A DNA stretch of 64,000 nt from Streptomyces sp. Root1304 (lineage in GTDB: Bacteria; Actinomycetota; Actinomycetes; Streptomycetales; Streptomycetaceae): the NCBI RefSeq assembly GCF_001426405.1, contig NZ_LMEP01000012.1, forward strand, positions 758,707 through 822,706, read 5' to 3'. This document shows positions 26,521-34,811 of this stretch, piece by piece. The notes beneath the pieces are model-generated. The model was not told the origin of the DNA. It was given only the letters and a program-made list of their open reading frames with translations, and searched no databases. Both the position numbers and the translations under genes were made by a program. Each line of letters starts with the position of its first letter. The stretch's first letter is position 1.

Positions 26521-27375
26521 TCAGGTCTTCTTGCGGAACTTGGCGACCGCGAGCGGTGCCGTCACGACGGTGATCAGCGCCGCCCAGCCGAGGACCATCC
26601 ACACCGAGTGGGCGACCGGGCCGCCGTTGATCAGGTTGCGGGCGGCGTCGGCGAGGTTGGACAGCGGGTTGTAGTCGGTGAAGGTCTCCAGCCAGCCGGG
26701 CATCGAGGTCGGCGGGGCGAAGATCGACGAGCCGAACTGGAGCGGCATCAGGACGAGCATGGCCATGCCCTGGACGGCCTGGGCGGTCTTCAGGGTGAGG
26801 CCGAGCAGGATGAAGATCCACATCAGCGACGCTCCGAAGACCATCGACAGGCCGATCGCGGCGAAGAGGTGCAGGACCGAGGTGTGGATCGTCAGACCGA
26901 GCAGGAAGCCCATGCCGAGCAGGATCGCGGTGGCGATGAGCATGCGGCCCACCTCGACGACGATCTTCGCGATGAGGACGGAGGACCGGGCGATCGGCAT
27001 CGTCCGGAACCGGTCCATGACCCCCTTCTTGAAGTCGTCGTTGATGCCGACTCCCACGGCCATCGCGATGTTCATGCCCATCATCGCCATCAGGCCGGGC
27101 GTCACGTAGTTGACGTAGACCTCGTTGTTGCCCTTGCCGGCGATGGCGCCGCCGAAGACGTACACGAACAGCAGGATGAAGATGATCGGCATCAGGACGG
27201 CGTCGAACATCGACTCCGGGTCCTGCTTGATCTGCAGGGCGTTGCGGCGGGCCAGGGCGCCGATGTGGCGCAGGTTGCCGCGCAGGCCGATCCGGCCCTC
27301 GGCGACGGGTACGCGCCGTGCTGCCGCCGGACTCGGTGTGCCGACGGGGGACTTGGTGACCGTGGTCGTGCTCAT
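26521..27375 (-). CDS. ABC-2 type exporter permease (DrrB-like)
   Basis: 284 aa. About six hydrophobic segments; 'NALQIKQDPESMFDAVLMPIIFILLFVYVFGGAI' at the N-terminal end and 'FRTMPIARSSVLIAKIVVEVGRMLIA' are hallmarks of the DrrB/ABC2_membrane daunorubicin-type permeases. The ATG overlaps the stop of the ATPase gene (TCAT on the plus strand, 4 bases), showing translational coupling. With the ATPase it forms a drug or lipid exporter; the substrate is unknown. It ends 15 bases from the AfsR-type gene, convergent. Confidence 0.93.
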   Translation of the reverse strand: MSTTTVTKSPVGTPSPAAARRVPVAEGRIGLRGNLRHIGALARRNALQIKQDPESMFDAVLMPIIFILLFVYVFGGAIAGKGNNEVYVNYVTPGLMAMMGMNIAMAVGVGINDDFKKGVMDRFRTMPIARSSVLIAKIVVEVGRMLIATAILLGMGFLLGLTIHTSVLHLFAAIGLSMVFGASLMWIFILLGLTLKTAQAVQGMAMLVLMPLQFGSSIFAPPTSMPGWLETFTDYNPLSNLADAARNLINGGPVAHSVWMVLGWAALITVVTAPLAVAKFRKKT

Positions 27376-28364
27376 GCGGCGACCTCCTCGTGGGTCTCGA
27401 CGGAATCGGCGGTCTTCTCGCCGGTGATGGCGAGGAACACCTCGTCCAGGCTGGGCAGATGGGTGCCGATGTGGGCGATGCCGAAACCGCGCGCGCCGAG
27501 CAGGCCCACGACGGCCGTCAGCTGCTCGTCGGTGAGGATCGGCACGTACAGCGCGCCCTCGTCGGCCACGACCGTCGCGCCGGCGATCCCGTCGAGCCCG
27601 GTCTCGCGGAGCGCGGCGGCCATCTCCGGCAGCCGGTCCGGGTCCACCGGGCGGACCTTCAGGGTCCGGCCGCCGACCTTGGCCTTCAGCTCGTCCACGC
27701 CGCCCCGGGCGATGACCTTGCCCCGGTCGATGACGGTCAGCTCGCTCGCGAGCTGCTCCGCCTCCTCCATGTACTGGGTGGTGAGGAGGACGGTGACGCC
27801 CTCGGAGACCATCCGCTGGACCTCGTCCCACACCTCGTTGCGGGTGCGGGGGTCGAGGCCGGTGGTCGGCTCGTCCAGGTAGAGGACGGCCGGCTGTCCG
27901 ATCATCGAGGCGGCGAGGTCGAGGCGCCGCCGCATGCCGCCGGAGTAGTTCATCGCGGGCCGCTTGGCGGCCTCGGTGAGGGAGAAGCGCTCCAGCATCT
28001 CGTCCGCGCGGCGGCGGGCGTCGGCCCGGGAGAGGTCGAGCAGCCGCCCGATCATGTACAGGTTCTCCCAGCCGGACAGCTTCTCGTCGACCGAGGCGTA
28101 CTGACCGGTGAGCCCTATGGTGCGGCGCAGCTGGCGGGGGTGCTTCACCACGTCGTAGCCGGCGACGGTGGCGTGCCCGGAGTCCGGGACGAGGAGGGTG
28201 GACAGGCAGCGGACGAGGGTGGTCTTCCCGGCGCCGTTCGGGCCGAGCACGCCGAGGACGGTGCCCTCCCGCACGTCCAGGTCGACCCCGTCGAGGGCCC
28301 TGGTGGCGCCGAAGTGCTTCACGAGGCCCCGGACCTCGATGGCGTTGGTGTGTGATCGCGTCAT
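27372..28364 (-). CDS. ABC transporter ATP-binding protein (DrrA-like)
   Basis: 330 aa from ATG 28364. Walker A 'GPNGAGKTTLVRCL' (about residues 41-54), Q-loop 'TGQYASVDEKLSG', signature 'YSGGMRRRLDLAASMIG', Walker B 'LYLDEPTTGLDPRTRN' and the switch His region 'TTQYMEEAE' (Gln-Tyr in place of His) are as in DrrA-type daunorubicin-resistance ATPases. A C-terminal DrrA-specific domain ('RTLKVRPVDPDRL ... LDEVFLAITGE') is present. It energises the downstream permease. The switch motif TTQYMEEA is normal for this subfamily. Confidence 0.94.
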   Translation of the reverse strand: MTRSHTNAIEVRGLVKHFGATRALDGVDLDVREGTVLGVLGPNGAGKTTLVRCLSTLLVPDSGHATVAGYDVVKHPRQLRRTIGLTGQYASVDEKLSGWENLYMIGRLLDLSRADARRRADEMLERFSLTEAAKRPAMNYSGGMRRRLDLAASMIGQPAVLYLDEPTTGLDPRTRNEVWDEVQRMVSEGVTVLLTTQYMEEAEQLASELTVIDRGKVIARGGVDELKAKVGGRTLKVRPVDPDRLPEMAAALRETGLDGIAGATVVADEGALYVPILTDEQLTAVVGLLGARGFGIAHIGTHLPSLDEVFLAITGEKTADSVETHEEVAA

Positions 28365-28409
28365 GTCCACCACTAGACCAGCCGCCACCGACAATCCCCC
28401 GACAGACGG

Positions 28410-28447
28410 CCGACAGCCCCGCCGACACCGGTCGGCGGGGCTGTCGG
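28410..28447 (-). terminator. Perfect 17-bp hairpin downstream of panB
   Basis: Arms CCGACAGCCCCGCCGAC / GTCGGCGGGGCTGTCGG around a 4-base ACCG loop, about 47 bases beyond the panB stop. It is the strongest stem in the window and suits a Rho-independent-like terminator without T-run. It also precedes the ABC operon and is followed by further CCGACA motifs, so an operator role cannot be excluded. Confidence 0.7.
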
Positions 28448-28493
28448 TTCACACGTAGGTACGGGGATCCCGCACCTCAGGACCCGGTGGGCC

Positions 28494-29357
28494 TCAGTGG
28501 AAGGTGTGCTCCTCGGCGGGGAACGCCCCGCCGCTGACGTCCTCCGCGAAGGCGCGCGCGGCGTCGCCGAGCGTCTCGCGGAGGTTGGCGTACTGCTTGG
28601 TGAAGCGCGGGACCTTGCCCCCGGTCAGACCGGCCATGTCGGTCCAGACGAGGACCTGGGCGTCGGTGCCGGCGCCCGCGCCGATGCCGATGGTCGGGAT
28701 GTGCAGGGAGCGGGTGACCTCGGCGGCCAGCTCGGCCGGCACCAGCTCCAGGACGACCGCGAACGCGCCCGCGTCCTGCGCCGCCTTGGCGTCGCGGAGC
28801 AGCTTGTGCGCGGCCTCGTCGGAGCGGCCCTGCACCCGGTAGCCCATGGTGTTCACGGACTGCGGGGTGAGGCCCAGGTGGGACATGACGGGGATGCCGG
28901 CCTGGACGAGCAGCTCGGTCTGCGGCAGCGAGCGCTCGCCGCCCTCCAGCTTGATCGCGCCGACACCGGCGTCCTTCACGAGCCGGGTGGCGTTGCGCAG
29001 GGCCTGTACGGGCCCTTCCTGGTACGAACCGAAGGGCAGGTCGCCGACGACGAGGGCGCGCCTGGTGCCCCGGACGACGGCGGCGGACAGGAAGGTCATC
29101 TCGTCCATCGTGACGGGCACGGTGGTCTCGTAGCCGAGGTGACAGTTGCCCATGGAGTCACCGACGAGGATCACCGGGATGCCGGCCTCGTCGAAGACCG
29201 AGGCGGTCATGGCGTCGTAGGCGGTGAGCATGGGCCACTTCTCGCCGCGGGTCTTGGCGGCGGCGATGTCGTGGACGGTGAGACGGCGCGTGCCCTTGCC
29301 GCCGTACAGCGCCTTGCTGCTGTCGGCGGGCGGATTCTGGGCAGCCTGAAGCGTCAT
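28494..29357 (-). CDS. panB: 3-methyl-2-oxobutanoate hydroxymethyltransferase
   Basis: 287 aa. The TIM-barrel signatures are intact: 'LTAYDAMTASVFDEAGI', 'ILVGDSMGNCHLGYETTVPV' (Mg-binding Asp), 'LPFGSYQEGP', 'IKLEGGE', 'PVMSHLGLTPQSVNTMGGY-like' segment and 'GIGAGAGTDAQVLVWTD'. It makes ketopantoate from alpha-ketoisovalerate and methylene-tetrahydrofolate, the first step to pantothenate and CoA. panC and panD are not adjacent. Upstream lies a 13-bp tandem repeat in a GC-rich leader, and a strong hairpin follows the gene. Confidence 0.96.
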   Translation of the reverse strand: MTLQAAQNPPADSSKALYGGKGTRRLTVHDIAAAKTRGEKWPMLTAYDAMTASVFDEAGIPVILVGDSMGNCHLGYETTVPVTMDEMTFLSAAVVRGTRRALVVGDLPFGSYQEGPVQALRNATRLVKDAGVGAIKLEGGERSLPQTELLVQAGIPVMSHLGLTPQSVNTMGYRVQGRSDEAAHKLLRDAKAAQDAGAFAVVLELVPAELAAEVTRSLHIPTIGIGAGAGTDAQVLVWTDMAGLTGGKVPRFTKQYANLRETLGDAARAFAEDVSGGAFPAEEHTFH

Positions 29358-29465
29358 GGTGCACGGCTCCTTGTGTCATCTCGAGGCGCCCTGACGGCGT
29401 CCCCGGACCACATCCATGGTGGCACTTCGCCGGGCGGACGGGGAAGTGGGCCGGAGTGGTGCTGT

Positions 29466-29517
29466 TCACACGGGCGTGTCACACGGGCGCGTCACACGGG
29501 CGCGTCCCGCGGGCGCG
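29466..29517. repeat. 13-bp tandem repeat (three good copies plus one degenerate)
   Basis: Units starting at 29466, 29479, 29492 and 29505 with consensus TCACACGGGCGCG; the second and third are identical, the first differs by one base and the fourth is partly degraded. The array lies in the 294-base region between panB and the DHA2 exporter and is followed by more irregular GCGGGCGTCC-type sequence. Confidence 0.8.
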
Positions 29518-29603
29518 GCACGTGCGCGTCCTGCGCGGGCGTCACCTGCGGGCGTCCCGCGCCCGCGTCCCGCGCGGCCGCTTCGTAAAGCCTCCGTCAT
29601 CTT

Positions 29604-29632
29604 TTTCGATACGAGACGGTCTCGTATCGAAA
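29604..29632. promoter_or_regulatory. Perfect 29-bp palindromic operator for the DHA2 exporter/TetR operon
   Basis: Arms TTTCGATACGAGAC and GTCTCGTATCGAAA around a single G. It ends 20 bases before the exporter ATG and so overlaps or follows the promoter. Operators with an ATACGAGAC-type half-site are characteristic of TetR regulators of efflux pumps, and a TetR gene lies directly downstream of the exporter. Confidence 0.85.
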
Positions 29633-29651
29633 TACCTCTAGGGTGGTGCTC

Positions 29652-31304
29652 ATGTCACAGCCGTCCACCGCACCCACCGCGCCCGCCGGGCCCCGCATAC
29701 CCGAGGCCGTCCACCGGCGCCGCTGGGCCGTCCTCGGCGTCCTGATGCTCAGCCTGCTGATCGTCGTCCTCGACAACTCGATCCTGAACGTCGCCGTCAA
29801 GACCATCGCCGCCCCCGCCCCCACCGGCATCGGCGCCACCCAGAGCGAGCTGGAGTGGTCGATCAACTCCTACACGCTCGTCTTCGCCGGCCTCCTCTTC
29901 ACCTCCGGCCTCCTCGGCGACCGCCTCGGCCGCAAGAAGGTGCTGCTCTTCGGCATCACCGTCTTCGGCATCGGCTCCGCCCTCGCCGCGATGTCCGGCT
30001 CCCCGGGCGAGCTCATCGCCTTCCGGGCCCTCATGGGCCTCGGCGCCGCCTTCGTCATGCCCGCCACCCTCGCCGTCCTCATGAACGTCTTCGAGCGCGA
30101 CGAGCAGCCCAAGGCCATCGGCATCTGGGCCGGCAGCGTCGGCCTCGCCATCGCGATCGGCCCGATCACCGGCGGCATCCTGCTCGAACACTTCTGGTGG
30201 GGCTCGATCTTCCTGATCAACGTGCCCGTCGTGCTCCTCGCCCTCGCGCTGATGGTGTGGCTCGTCCCCGACTCCCGGGACCCCGCGCCGGGCCGCATCG
30301 ACGTACCCGGTGTGCTGCTCTCCGTCCTCGGCCTGGTCCTCCTCGTGTACGGGATCATCCGCGGCGGCGAACTGGCGAGCTTCACCGACCCCACCGTCCT
30401 CGCCCCGGTCCTCGGCGGCCTCGCGGTCCTCGTCGTCTTCGTCCTCCACGAGCGGCGCAGCGACCACCCCGCGATCGACATGTCGTACTTCAAGCGGCCC
30501 GCGTTCTCCGCCGCCGTGGCCGCCATCGCGCTGGTCTTCTTCGCGCTCATGGGCGTGACCTTCTTCTCCGCCTTCTACCTGCAGAGCGTCCGCGGCTACA
30601 GCGCGCTCCAGTCCGGCCTGCTGATCCTGCCGCTGGCCGTCGCGCAGATGGTCTTCGCGCCGCGGGCGCGGCTCGTCGTCGAGCGCTTCGGCGCCCGCGC
30701 CGTCTGCACCGTCGGCATGCTGCTCGTCGCCCTCGGCCTCGCCGCCTTCGCCTTCTTCGACGCCGGCACCCCGGTCTGGGTCATGGAGGTCGTCTTCTTC
30801 CTCCAGGGCGCGGGCATGGCGCACATCATGCCGCCGGTGACCGTCGCGATCATGCAGGCGCTGCCCCGTGAGAAGGCGGGCTCCGGCTCCGCGATCAACA
30901 ACACCTTCCGGCAGGTCGGTGGCGCGCTCGGCGTGGCCGTCCTCGGCTCGGTGCTCTCCTCCACCTACCGGGGGGAGATCGAGGGGCACCTCGGCGGTGT
31001 GCCGGCCGCCCTGCGCGACACGGCGGGCGAGTCCGTCGAGGCGACGCTCGCGGTCGCCGAGAAGCTCGGCCCGGCGGGCCGGGACCTGGTGACCCCCGCG
31101 TACGACGCCTTCCTGAGCGCCATGCACGTCACGGCGCTCGCCTCCGCCGTGATCGGCGTCGTCGGCGCGGTCGTGGTCGCGCTCTTCCTTCCCGGCCGCG
31201 CCCCGGCGGCCGCCGCACCGGCCGGTCCCGGTCCGGACGGCGAGGCCCGGCGGGGCTCGGTGCCCACGCCCGGCGCCGAGGCGGGAGAATCGGCCCGACG
31301 GTAG
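29652..31304 (+). CDS. DHA2-family (EmrB/QacA type, 14-TM) MFS exporter
   Basis: 550 aa from ATG 29652 (the in-frame GTG at 29643 is less likely). Fourteen hydrophobic segments. Motif D1 in TM1 is '[17 protein letters not shown]', motif A is '[16 protein letters not shown]', and motif C-like '[16 protein letters not shown]' marks drug:H+ antiporters. It should confer efflux of cationic or amphipathic drugs. It lies 26 bases before a TetR gene and behind a perfect palindrome, so it is very probably repressed by that regulator and induced by its own substrate. Confidence 0.94.
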   Translation: MSQPSTAPTAPAGPRIPEAVHRRRWAVLGVLMLSLLIVVLDNSILNVAVKTIAAPAPTGIGATQSELEWSINSYTLVFAGLLFTSGLLGDRLGRKKVLLFGITVFGIGSALAAMSGSPGELIAFRALMGLGAAFVMPATLAVLMNVFERDEQPKAIGIWAGSVGLAIAIGPITGGILLEHFWWGSIFLINVPVVLLALALMVWLVPDSRDPAPGRIDVPGVLLSVLGLVLLVYGIIRGGELASFTDPTVLAPVLGGLAVLVVFVLHERRSDHPAIDMSYFKRPAFSAAVAAIALVFFALMGVTFFSAFYLQSVRGYSALQSGLLILPLAVAQMVFAPRARLVVERFGARAVCTVGMLLVALGLAAFAFFDAGTPVWVMEVVFFLQGAGMAHIMPPVTVAIMQALPREKAGSGSAINNTFRQVGGALGVAVLGSVLSSTYRGEIEGHLGGVPAALRDTAGESVEATLAVAEKLGPAGRDLVTPAYDAFLSAMHVTALASAVIGVVGAVVVALFLPGRAPAAAAPAGPGPDGEARRGSVPTPGAEAGESARR

Positions 31305-31330
31305 TCATCCGAACGAGAGGTGGAGCGCAC

Positions 31331-32035
31331 GTGTCGCGGCAGGACGGCGGGACCCCCCAACCCCACGGTGCCGGACACCCGATGCCCGTACCGTGCGGAG
31401 CCGCGACGCCGGCGCCGGCGCCGGGGCCGGGGGCGACCGCCCCCGCCCCGGGCGCCCGGCGGGGGCGGCCGCGCAGCGAAGGGGTCGAGCGGGCCGTCTT
31501 CGACGCGGTCGTCGGGCTCCTCGACGAGGGCGCTCCGCTCGCCGAGCTGTCCATCGAGCGGATCGCCCGCACCGCCGGGGTCGGCAAGGCCACCATCTAC
31601 CGGCGCTGGGCCGGCAAGGAGGAGCTCTTCATCGACCTGATCCGCTCGGTGGAGCCCCCGGACCCGGTCCTGCCCGGCACCTCGCTCCGGGACGACCTCG
31701 TCGCCCTCCTGGAGTCCATGCGCGAACGCGGCCTCGCCAAGCGGAACTCCGCGCTGGTCCACAACGTGTTCGCGCAGATGCAGCTGTACCCGACGCTCTG
31801 GGACGCGTACCACCTCACCGTCATCGAACCGCGCCGCCGCCTCGGCCTGGACACCGTGCGCCGCGGCATGGAACGGGGCGAGATCCGCGCCGACCTCGAC
31901 GTCGAGCTCGTCAACGACCTCTTCACCGGCCCGCTGCTGCTGCGCACCGTGATCCGCCCCGGCGCGCCCCTGGAGCCCGGCCTCGCCGAGCGGGTCGTCG
32001 ACACGGTCCTGGAAGGCCTGCGCCCGCGCGACTGA
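31331..32035 (+). CDS. TetR-family repressor of the adjacent DHA2 exporter
   Basis: 234 aa from GTG 31331 with GAGAGGTGGAG upstream. An N-terminal Pro/Ala-rich extension of about 45 residues precedes the DNA-binding domain ('GRPRSEGVERAVFDAVVGLLDEG', 'LSIERIARTAGVGKATIYRRWAGKEELF', about 48-102). The C-terminal part ('LVNDLFTGPLLLRTVIRPG') matches the TetR_C_16-like dimer domain. Co-transcription with the exporter and the palindrome at 29604-29632 imply it represses both. Confidence 0.92.
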   Translation: MSRQDGGTPQPHGAGHPMPVPCGAATPAPAPGPGATAPAPGARRGRPRSEGVERAVFDAVVGLLDEGAPLAELSIERIARTAGVGKATIYRRWAGKEELFIDLIRSVEPPDPVLPGTSLRDDLVALLESMRERGLAKRNSALVHNVFAQMQLYPTLWDAYHLTVIEPRRRLGLDTVRRGMERGEIRADLDVELVNDLFTGPLLLRTVIRPGAPLEPGLAERVVDTVLEGLRPRD

Positions 32036-32119
32036 CCGCGCGCCCGCCCGACGGCGTCCGGTCGGCGTGATCCGCCCGGTCCGCCCGCCCCGCCCGGTCG
32101 GCCCCGGCCCGCCCGGTCG

Positions 32120-32183
32120 GCCCGCCCCGCGTGGCCGATACCGCCCCGCCCGGTCCGCCCGCCCCGCGTGGCCGATACCGCCC
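32120..32183. repeat. 27-bp direct repeat, two copies, 37-bp period
   Basis: Identical 27-base blocks at 32120-32146 and 32157-32183 (each runs from GCCCGCCCCGCG through GGCCGATACCGCCC). The spacer (CGCCCGGTCC) is similar to sequence before the first copy, so the true unit is about 37 bases. Confidence 0.9.
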
Positions 32184-32339
32184 GTCGACGGCACGGACCC
32201 GTACGAATGTGCGCGTTCTGTCACAGCCCTCCCGTACGTGCCACCTGCAGGAACCCGCCACGCGGCCGTGTCGTCCCTGGGGGAGTACGAGTGACCCGTC
32301 ATCGCCTAGTGTCGACGTCGGGTCACGGAGCAACACGGC

Positions 32340-32363
32340 ACGGCAAGACGGCAAGACGGCAAG
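32340..32363. repeat. 8-bp tandem repeat, three copies, before a gene start
   Basis: Three perfect ACGGCAAG units, followed by degenerate ACAGCACGGCGGCAAGG, end about 20 bases before the ribosome binding site of the next gene. Confidence 0.8.
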
Positions 32364-32396
32364 ACAGCACGGCGGCAAGGCAGTGAGGACAGTGCG

Positions 32397-33419
32397 ATGG
32401 CGCGGGTGGACATGACGGAGACCGAGCACGGCGGCACCGGGAGCGAGCCTCCCGCCTCCCGCCTCCGGACCGCCCTCGGCCGGCTCCGCGGCGACCGCGG
32501 GATCTGGCGCCGCGGCATCCTGATCGCCGCCTGCGCGGTGGCCCTCACCCTGCTGATGGTCTTCCACTCCGACATCCCCAACCGGATCGGCAACCTGGGC
32601 AGCCTGACCGAGACCTTCCTGCCCTGGCTGGGCCTCTTCGTCCCCCTGCTGCTCGTCCTCGCCCTGGTCCGCCGCTCCGCCACCGCCCTGATCGCCCTGC
32701 TGCTCCCGGCCGTGGTCTGGCTGAACCTCTTCGGCGGACTCGTCGCCGACAAGTCCGCCGGCGGCGGTGACCTGACGGTCGCCACCCACAACGTGAACGC
32801 CGACAACCCGGACCCCGCGGGCACCGCCCGGAAGCTCGCCGCGTCCGGCGCCGACGTCCTCGCCCTGGAGGAACTCAAGGGCGACCTGGTCCCGGCGTAC
32901 GAGAAGGGCCTGGCGAAGGAGTACCCGCACCACTCCGTCCAGGGCACCGTCGGACTCTGGAGCAAGCTGCCCCTGCGCGCCGCGCAGCCCGTCGACATCC
33001 GGATGGGCTGGACCCGCGCGATGCGGGCCACCGTCGTCACCCCGAAGGGCGACATCGCGGTGTACGTCGCCCACCTGCCGTCGGTACGGGTCAAGCTGAA
33101 CGCCGGCTTCACCGCCAACCAGCGCGACAGCAGCGCCAACGCCCTCGGTGAGGCCATCGCCCACGACCCGAACGAGCGGATCGTGCTCCTCGGCGACCTC
33201 AACGGCACCATGAACGACCGCGCCCTGCGCGCCGTCACCTCGCAGCTCCGCTCCACCCAGGGCGCGGCGGGCGACGGCTTCGGCTTCAGCTGGCCGGCCT
33301 CGTTCCCGATGGCCCGCATCGACCAGATCATGGTCAAGGGCGTCGAACCGATGTCGTCCTGGGCGCTGCCGGCGACGGGGAGCGACCACCTCCCGGTCGC
33401 CGCCCGCGTCCGCCTCTGA
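32397..33419 (+). CDS. Membrane-anchored endonuclease/exonuclease/phosphatase-family protein
   Basis: 340 aa from ATG 32397 (GAGGAC upstream). Three hydrophobic segments (about residues 40-56, 76-96 and 98-117) are followed by an extracytoplasmic EEP fold: 'LTVATHNVNADNPDPAG' (metal Asn), 'VLALEELKGDLVPAY' (metal Glu), 'VLLGDLNGTMNDRALR' (Asp/Asn pair), 'MARIDQIMVKG' and 'TGSDHLPVAARVRL' (catalytic Asp-His). All catalytic residues of the family are present, so a secreted phosphodiesterase or lipid/sugar phosphatase is likely. The substrate is unknown. Confidence 0.9.
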   Translation: MARVDMTETEHGGTGSEPPASRLRTALGRLRGDRGIWRRGILIAACAVALTLLMVFHSDIPNRIGNLGSLTETFLPWLGLFVPLLLVLALVRRSATALIALLLPAVVWLNLFGGLVADKSAGGGDLTVATHNVNADNPDPAGTARKLAASGADVLALEELKGDLVPAYEKGLAKEYPHHSVQGTVGLWSKLPLRAAQPVDIRMGWTRAMRATVVTPKGDIAVYVAHLPSVRVKLNAGFTANQRDSSANALGEAIAHDPNERIVLLGDLNGTMNDRALRAVTSQLRSTQGAAGDGFGFSWPASFPMARIDQIMVKGVEPMSSWALPATGSDHLPVAARVRL

Positions 33420-33518
33420 GGCGAAACCTGCCCTTCATCCCCCGGAAGCCGACGGGAACAACGCACCTGAGAGTCTTTGTTCCGTCGAAGAACTAACTTC
33501 CGGAAAGGCTCTCCCCCC

Positions 33519-34778
33519 ATGCCCCTGGCGTTGCTCGCCCTGGCCGTCTCCGCCTTCGGCATCGGCACCGCCGAATTCGTGATGATGGGCCTGCTTCCGC
33601 AGGTCGCCGACGACCTCGGCACCTCCGTCCCCACCGCCGGGTACCTCGTCTCGGCGTACGCGATCGGCGTCGTCGTCGGCGCCCCGCTGCTCACCGCGCT
33701 CGGCTCCCGCATCCCCCGCAAGCGGATGCTGCTCCTGCTGATGGTCCTCTTCACGGTCGGCAACCTCGCCTCCGCGCTGGCCCCCGGCTTCGGCTGGCTG
33801 ATCGCGGGGCGGGTCCTCGCCGGACTCCCGCACGGCGCGTTCTTCGGCCTCGGCGCGGTCGTCGCCGCCCGGCTGGTCCGCGAGGACCGGCAGGCGCGGG
33901 CGGTGGCCACGATGTTCCTCGGCCTCACCGTCGCCAACATCCTCGGCGTCCCGGCCGCGACCCTGCTCGGCCAGCACCTCGGCTGGCGGGCCACCTTCCT
34001 CGTCGTCTCCGTCATCGGCCTGCTCGCCGTGGCCGCGCTCGCCCGCCTCGTGCCGCACGTCCCCGTCGACGAGCGGCAGGGCCTGGGCCGCGAGATCCGC
34101 GCCCTCGGCCGCCCGCAGGTCCTCCTCGGCCTGCTCACCGCCGTGTTCGGCTTCGCGGGCGTCTTCGCCGTCTACTCGTACCTGGCCTCGATGACCACCG
34201 AGGTGATGGGCTTCGGCGACTCCACCGTCACCGTCGTCCTGGCGCTCTTCGGCGTCGGCATGACCGGCGGGGCGCTCGCCGCCGGGCCGCTGACCGACCG
34301 GGCGCTGCGACCCACCCTGTACGGCTCGCTCGCCGCGCTCGTCCTCGCCCTGGTCGCCTTCCGCTTCACCGTCCACGTGCCCTGGCTGGCGCTGGTCACG
34401 GTCGTGGTGCTCGGCGCGGTCGGCTTCATGACCACCACCCCGCTCCAGATGCTGGTCATGAACAAGGCCAAGGACGCCCCGACCCTCGCCTCCGCCTCCA
34501 ACCACTCCGCCTTCAACCTGGCCAACGCGGGCGGCGCCTGGGCCGGCGGCGCGGCCGTCGCCGCCGGCTGGGGCTGGACCTCACCGGCCCTCGTCGGCGC
34601 GGGCCTCACGGTGATCGGCCTGGCGGTCGCCGCGGTCGCGGGACTGCTCGACCGCGACGGCGGTACGGGCGAGGGGACCTCCCGCGTGGTCGCGGGAAGC
34701 CCCCTCAGGACGACGGAACCGGCCGAGGGCCGGACGGCGGAGGCCGAAGCCGGAGCCGGGGTCGGCGGGACGGGCTGA
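33519..34778 (+). CDS. MFS exporter, DHA1 family (AraJ/Cmx-like)
   Basis: 419 aa from ATG 33519. Twelve hydrophobic segments; 'FGIGTAEFVMMGLLPQVADDLG' in TM1, 'APLLTALGSRIPRKRMLLLLM' as motif A and 'GLPHGAFFGLGAVVAARLV' are typical of the sugar-efflux/chloramphenicol-exporter branch. A Thr/Glu/Gly-rich tail (about 390-419) is low complexity. It is convergent with nadE and is monocistronic. Confidence 0.9.
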   Translation: MPLALLALAVSAFGIGTAEFVMMGLLPQVADDLGTSVPTAGYLVSAYAIGVVVGAPLLTALGSRIPRKRMLLLLMVLFTVGNLASALAPGFGWLIAGRVLAGLPHGAFFGLGAVVAARLVREDRQARAVATMFLGLTVANILGVPAATLLGQHLGWRATFLVVSVIGLLAVAALARLVPHVPVDERQGLGREIRALGRPQVLLGLLTAVFGFAGVFAVYSYLASMTTEVMGFGDSTVTVVLALFGVGMTGGALAAGPLTDRALRPTLYGSLAALVLALVAFRFTVHVPWLALVTVVVLGAVGFMTTTPLQMLVMNKAKDAPTLASASNHSAFNLANAGGAWAGGAAVAAGWGWTSPALVGAGLTVIGLAVAAVAGLLDRDGGTGEGTSRVVAGSPLRTTEPAEGRTAEAEAGAGVGGTG

Positions 34779-34811
34779 GCCGCCCGGCTTCGGCCCGGCC
34801 CGCAGCCGCCG

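Larger units (their letters stand above)
32036..32396. other. Repeat-rich intergenic region
   Basis: 361 bases after the TetR gene. The first half is GC-rich low-complexity sequence with a duplicated 27-base block; the second half has lower GC, likely holds the promoter of the endonuclease-fold gene, and ends in three 8-bp repeats. No convincing ORF was found. Confidence 0.6.

Noticed and set aside
28365-28383. Possible DasR site (CTAGACCAG) upstream of the ABC ATPase gene
   Set aside because: Only one half of the 16-bp palindrome matches; the other half has too many mismatches.
29466-29517. Regular short repeats that might be a CRISPR array
   Set aside because: The 13-bp units are directly adjacent with no spacers, and no cas genes are present; it is a simple tandem repeat.
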